DNA of 7,141 nucleotides from Patescibacteria group bacterium (lineage in GTDB: Bacteria > Patescibacteriota > Gracilibacteria > UBA1369). The notes beneath the pieces are model-generated. The model was not told where the DNA came from, made no database searches, and saw only the letters and a program-made list of their open reading frames with translations. The translations under genes and the position numbers were made by a program. Numbering within the stretch: the first letter of the stretch is position 1; the number at the start of each line of letters is the position of its first letter. Shown piece by piece: positions 5,468 to 7,141 of this stretch. The stretch covers positions 1 through 7,141 of the forward strand of contig JAHJEW010000089.1 in the NCBI GenBank assembly GCA_018825335.1. The letters run 5' to 3'.

Positions 5468-6617
5468 ATTTGGAAATATGAATGAGTACTCCGGCGCCGA
5501 TTAATGTAGCAACAAGTGAAGATCCGCCATAACTGACAAACGGCAGTGTCAGGCCGGTAACCGGAATTAAACCAATATTGATGGCGATATTCATAAAAGC
5601 CTGAAGCGTTATCCACGAAGTAATGCCCGTGGCCGTCAGCATCGTAAATTTATCGGGCGCGTGAATAGCTATCATAAAGCCCCGCCAGCCGATTACACCG
5701 TACGCTATCAGTACAAAAATAATACGAATGAACCCAAGCTCCTCCGCAGAAGCCGCAAAAATAAAATCGTCCGACGCCTGGGGGAGCCAATAAGATTTCT
5801 GAACACCCTGCGTTAAACCCTTTCCCCAAAATCCGCCCGTACCAACTGCGATATTTGCCTGTTCCGTCTGCCAGCAATAATCCTCGCGGCAGTTTTCGTC
5901 CTGATTCATGAACGCCTGAAAACGATCATTGACGCGCGAAACATTGCCGATAATAAGTAGCGCCGCCACAAACGCAATAAAAGCTCCCAGCGCAAGATGA
6001 CGGAACTTCGCGCCAGCCACAAAATACATCGCCACCGCGGTACCGCCGACAACCAGCGTACTGCCGAGATCCGGCTGCAGCAAAATAGGCAGCGCAAGAA
6101 TTCCGGTCACAATGCAGAACGGCACAAATCCGAACTGGAAAGTCCCAATATCCTGATTTTTCCGCTCCAACCAGTGCGCCAGATAAAAAATCAGAGCAAG
6201 CTTCGCAAACTCCGACGGCTGTAAAGACGTATTGAAAAGCACAATCCAGCTCTTCGCGAAAGTGGTGAACTGACTTCCCGCGAAAAGAACAACCAAAAGG
6301 AGCACAACAGTGGCGCCATACCAAAAAACCGCCGTCTTCCTCCAGAACCTGTGCGAAATCTTGCTCGCGATTAACAGCGCAATAAGCCCGATGAGAAGGC
6401 GCACAAGATGATTTTTAAACAGATAATAGCAGTCAACCGCCGAATCACTGCAGTTTGGATACAAAATGTCCGGCGCCGTCAGCTGAATCGATTTCGGTAC
6501 ACCAATGCTGGTAATCATCACAAGTCCAAAAACCAGCAGAGCCAAAACAGTCAGAAGCAAAATATTGTCGGCCTGAAGCTTACGCATATTGTCATAAAAG
6601 CGGTAACGTGGGATCAT
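5382..6617 (-). CDS. ftsW: FtsW/RodA-type SEDS protein, probably FtsW
   Basis: This is a 10-helix SEDS polytopic membrane protein of 411 aa from the ATG at 6617. SEDS proteins polymerise lipid II glycan strands with a class B PBP. Motifs, numbered from this ATG: QPSEFAKL (133-140), QPDLGS (181-186), GFWGKG (262-267), DDFIFAASAEELG (283-295) and LTLPFVSYGGSS (356-367). Helices run from about 18-37 to 355-383. FtsW rather than RodA is inferred from its place before murG. The frame is open up to a TTG at 6662, but that TTG is the start of a good -35 box, so ATG 6617 or ATG 6587 is preferred. The large extracellular loop lacks the usual NP-xx-DP-x-G-x-GYQ and instead reads NQDENCREDYCWQ (238-250), so the catalytic Asp is uncertain (Asp240 or Asp246). 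Cys pairs occur in two extracytoplasmic loops (56/63 and 243/248). The basic, Ser/Tyr-rich tail (384-411) is encoded over murG. Confidence 0.93.
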   Translation of the reverse strand: MIPRYRFYDNMRKLQADNILLLTVLALLVFGLVMITSIGVPKSIQLTAPDILYPNCSDSAVDCYYLFKNHLVRLLIGLIALLIASKISHRFWRKTAVFWYGATVVLLLVVLFAGSQFTTFAKSWIVLFNTSLQPSEFAKLALIFYLAHWLERKNQDIGTFQFGFVPFCIVTGILALPILLQPDLGSTLVVGGTAVAMYFVAGAKFRHLALGAFIAFVAALLIIGNVSRVNDRFQAFMNQDENCREDYCWQTEQANIAVGTGGFWGKGLTQGVQKSYWLPQASDDFIFAASAEELGFIRIIFVLIAYGVIGWRGFMIAIHAPDKFTMLTATGITSWITLQAFMNIAINIGLIPVTGLTLPFVSYGGSSLVATLIGAGVLIHISKYAKANAPGTYRRGNRRSYSSQYSSYSRA

Positions 6618-6625
6618 GGTAACAA

Positions 6626-6651
6626 GCGGCGCGCTTTTAGGCAAGCGCCGC
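6626..6651. repeat. Inverted repeat flanking the ftsW -10 box
   Basis: GCGGCGC (6626-6632) and GCGCCGC (6645-6651) are exact reverse complements, 12 nt apart, and the -10 box (6634-6639) lies between them. No U-run follows on either strand, so this is not a terminator. It could be an operator for the divergent ftsW/lspA region or a stem in the lspA leader. No regulator is identified. Confidence 0.4.
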
Positions 6652-6662
6652 GTACACGTCAA
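6634..6662 (-). promoter_or_regulatory. ftsW promoter, overlapping the lspA start region
   Basis: On the minus strand TTGACG (6662-6657) precedes TAAAAG (6639-6634) by 17 nt, with 5/6 and 4/6 consensus matches. Initiation near 6627 would leave about 10 nt before ATG 6617, or about 40 nt before ATG 6587. The -35 directly abuts the lspA ATG on the other strand, so the two divergent genes share a very small control region. Confidence 0.5.
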
Positions 6663-7141
6663 ATGGCAATGAAAAAAAAGTTCCCTTTCACAGATTGGTA
6701 CGCTCTAAATAGCGGCCAAAGTATTACTCTCATTGCAGCCCTTGCGCTGGCCATTATGGACCAGCTGGCCAAATGGCTTGCATACACGCAATTAGCCGCG
6801 CCACTGCGTTTCACTTCCTGGTTTTCGCTGCAGTACACGGAAAACACGGGAGTGGCTTTCAGTCTGCCGATTCCTCATTTTATTATTATTCCGCTAACAA
6901 TAACGGTTTTAGCCGGATTAATCTATTTTGGCGCACATCACATAAAAATTTGGTCTCCGCTTGCAATAATCGCAATTGCACTGATCATCGGCGGCGCGCC
7001 CGGCAATCTGTACGATCGCCTCGCGCATGGCTTTGTAATCGACTTTATTAAGGTCGGATGGTGGCCTACCTTCAACCTGGCCGATGCGTTTTTAACCGCA
7101 GGCATCTTCCTTGCGGTGGCTTTTTATGGTAAAATAAAGAA
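6663..7141 (+). CDS. lspA: LspA, lipoprotein signal peptidase (signal peptidase II), 3' end cut by window
   Basis: LspA is an aspartyl protease in the membrane that removes signal peptides from prolipoproteins after diacylglyceryl modification. There are 159 codons from the ATG at 6663, with no stop before the window ends; the family is usually about 150-180 aa, so little is missing. Motifs in order: DQLAKW (33-38), YTENTGVAFSL (58-68), GGAPGNLYDRL (110-120), VIDFI with catalytic Asp127 (125-129), and FNLADA with catalytic Asp141 (137-142). The spacing of 14 between the two Asp residues fits the short-loop version of the enzyme. Four membrane helices are expected, at about 20-36, 72-92, 95-112 and 142-158. 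A second ATG at 6669 is an alternative start, and neither has a clear ribosome binding site. The gene is divergent from ftsW. Its presence implies that the organism makes lipoproteins. Confidence 0.95.
   Translation, partial: MAMKKKFPFTDWYALNSGQSITLIAALALAIMDQLAKWLAYTQLAAPLRFTSWFSLQYTENTGVAFSLPIPHFIIIPLTITVLAGLIYFGAHHIKIWSPLAIIAIALIIGGAPGNLYDRLAHGFVIDFIKVGWWPTFNLADAFLTAGIFLAVAFYGKIK

Noticed and set aside
5926..6324. Minus-strand open frame of 132 codons inside ftsW
   Set aside because: It is a different frame of the ftsW coding region; ftsW carries all the SEDS motifs and this frame carries none.
6618..6662. ftsW start at the TTG at 6662 (15 extra residues)
   Set aside because: The TTG is the first half of a TTGACG -35 box with a -10 17 nt downstream, the added stretch crosses a GC-rich inverted repeat, and FtsW homologues normally have a short N-terminus before the first helix.
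6773..7051. Plus-strand open frame of 92 codons inside lspA
   Set aside because: It is out of frame with lspA, whose catalytic Asp motifs and membrane pattern are intact in the frame from 6663.

Overview
The window looks like part of a small-genome bacterium of the Candidate Phyla Radiation (Patescibacteria), most likely a Parcubacteria-type lineage. This placement is an inference. It rests on a thrombospondin-type-1-like surface protein of a style common in that group, tight gene packing with 4-nt ATGA overlaps, and few clear Shine-Dalgarno sequences. TGA is used as a normal stop codon (glycosyltransferase, murG), so the window shows no sign of the recoded-TGA genetic code of Gracilibacteria-type lineages.

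Layout. Positions 1-424 (minus) hold the N-terminal part of a membrane-anchored surface protein behind a very good promoter. Positions 515-589 (minus) are tRNA-Thr(CGT) with an encoded CCA end. Positions 590-1042 contain no convincing gene, but they hold tandem terminator-like hairpins (677-718) and a closed, multi-stem foldable element (797-919). Positions 1043-1666 (minus) are lexA. Its promoter (1705-1733) has a near-perfect 18-bp palindrome exactly filling the -35/-10 spacer. From 6617 down to 1740 a minus-strand array reads ftsW -> murG -> GT4 glycosyltransferase -> small two-helix membrane protein -> PH-domain membrane protein -> LemA-family protein. Divergent from ftsW, lspA (signal peptidase II) starts at 6663 on the plus strand and runs off the window.

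How it fits together. FtsW (SEDS septal peptidoglycan synthase or flippase-family protein) and MurG (lipid II synthesis) form the usual dcw pair, here with an 86-nt coding overlap. The next three genes are translationally coupled or nearly abutting, so a glycosyltransferase, an uncharacterised membrane protein and a PH-like membrane protein are probably made together with the wall genes. lemA has its own extended -10 promoter, and lexA has its own apparently self-repressed promoter 7 nt after the lemA stop. The window is therefore mostly cell-envelope biogenesis with the SOS repressor at its end. I see no mobile element, CRISPR array or defence system. The most interesting unexplained signals are the lexA operator, the structured element at 797-919, the cysteine-rich extracytoplasmic loops of FtsW, and the uncharacterised membrane gene trio.
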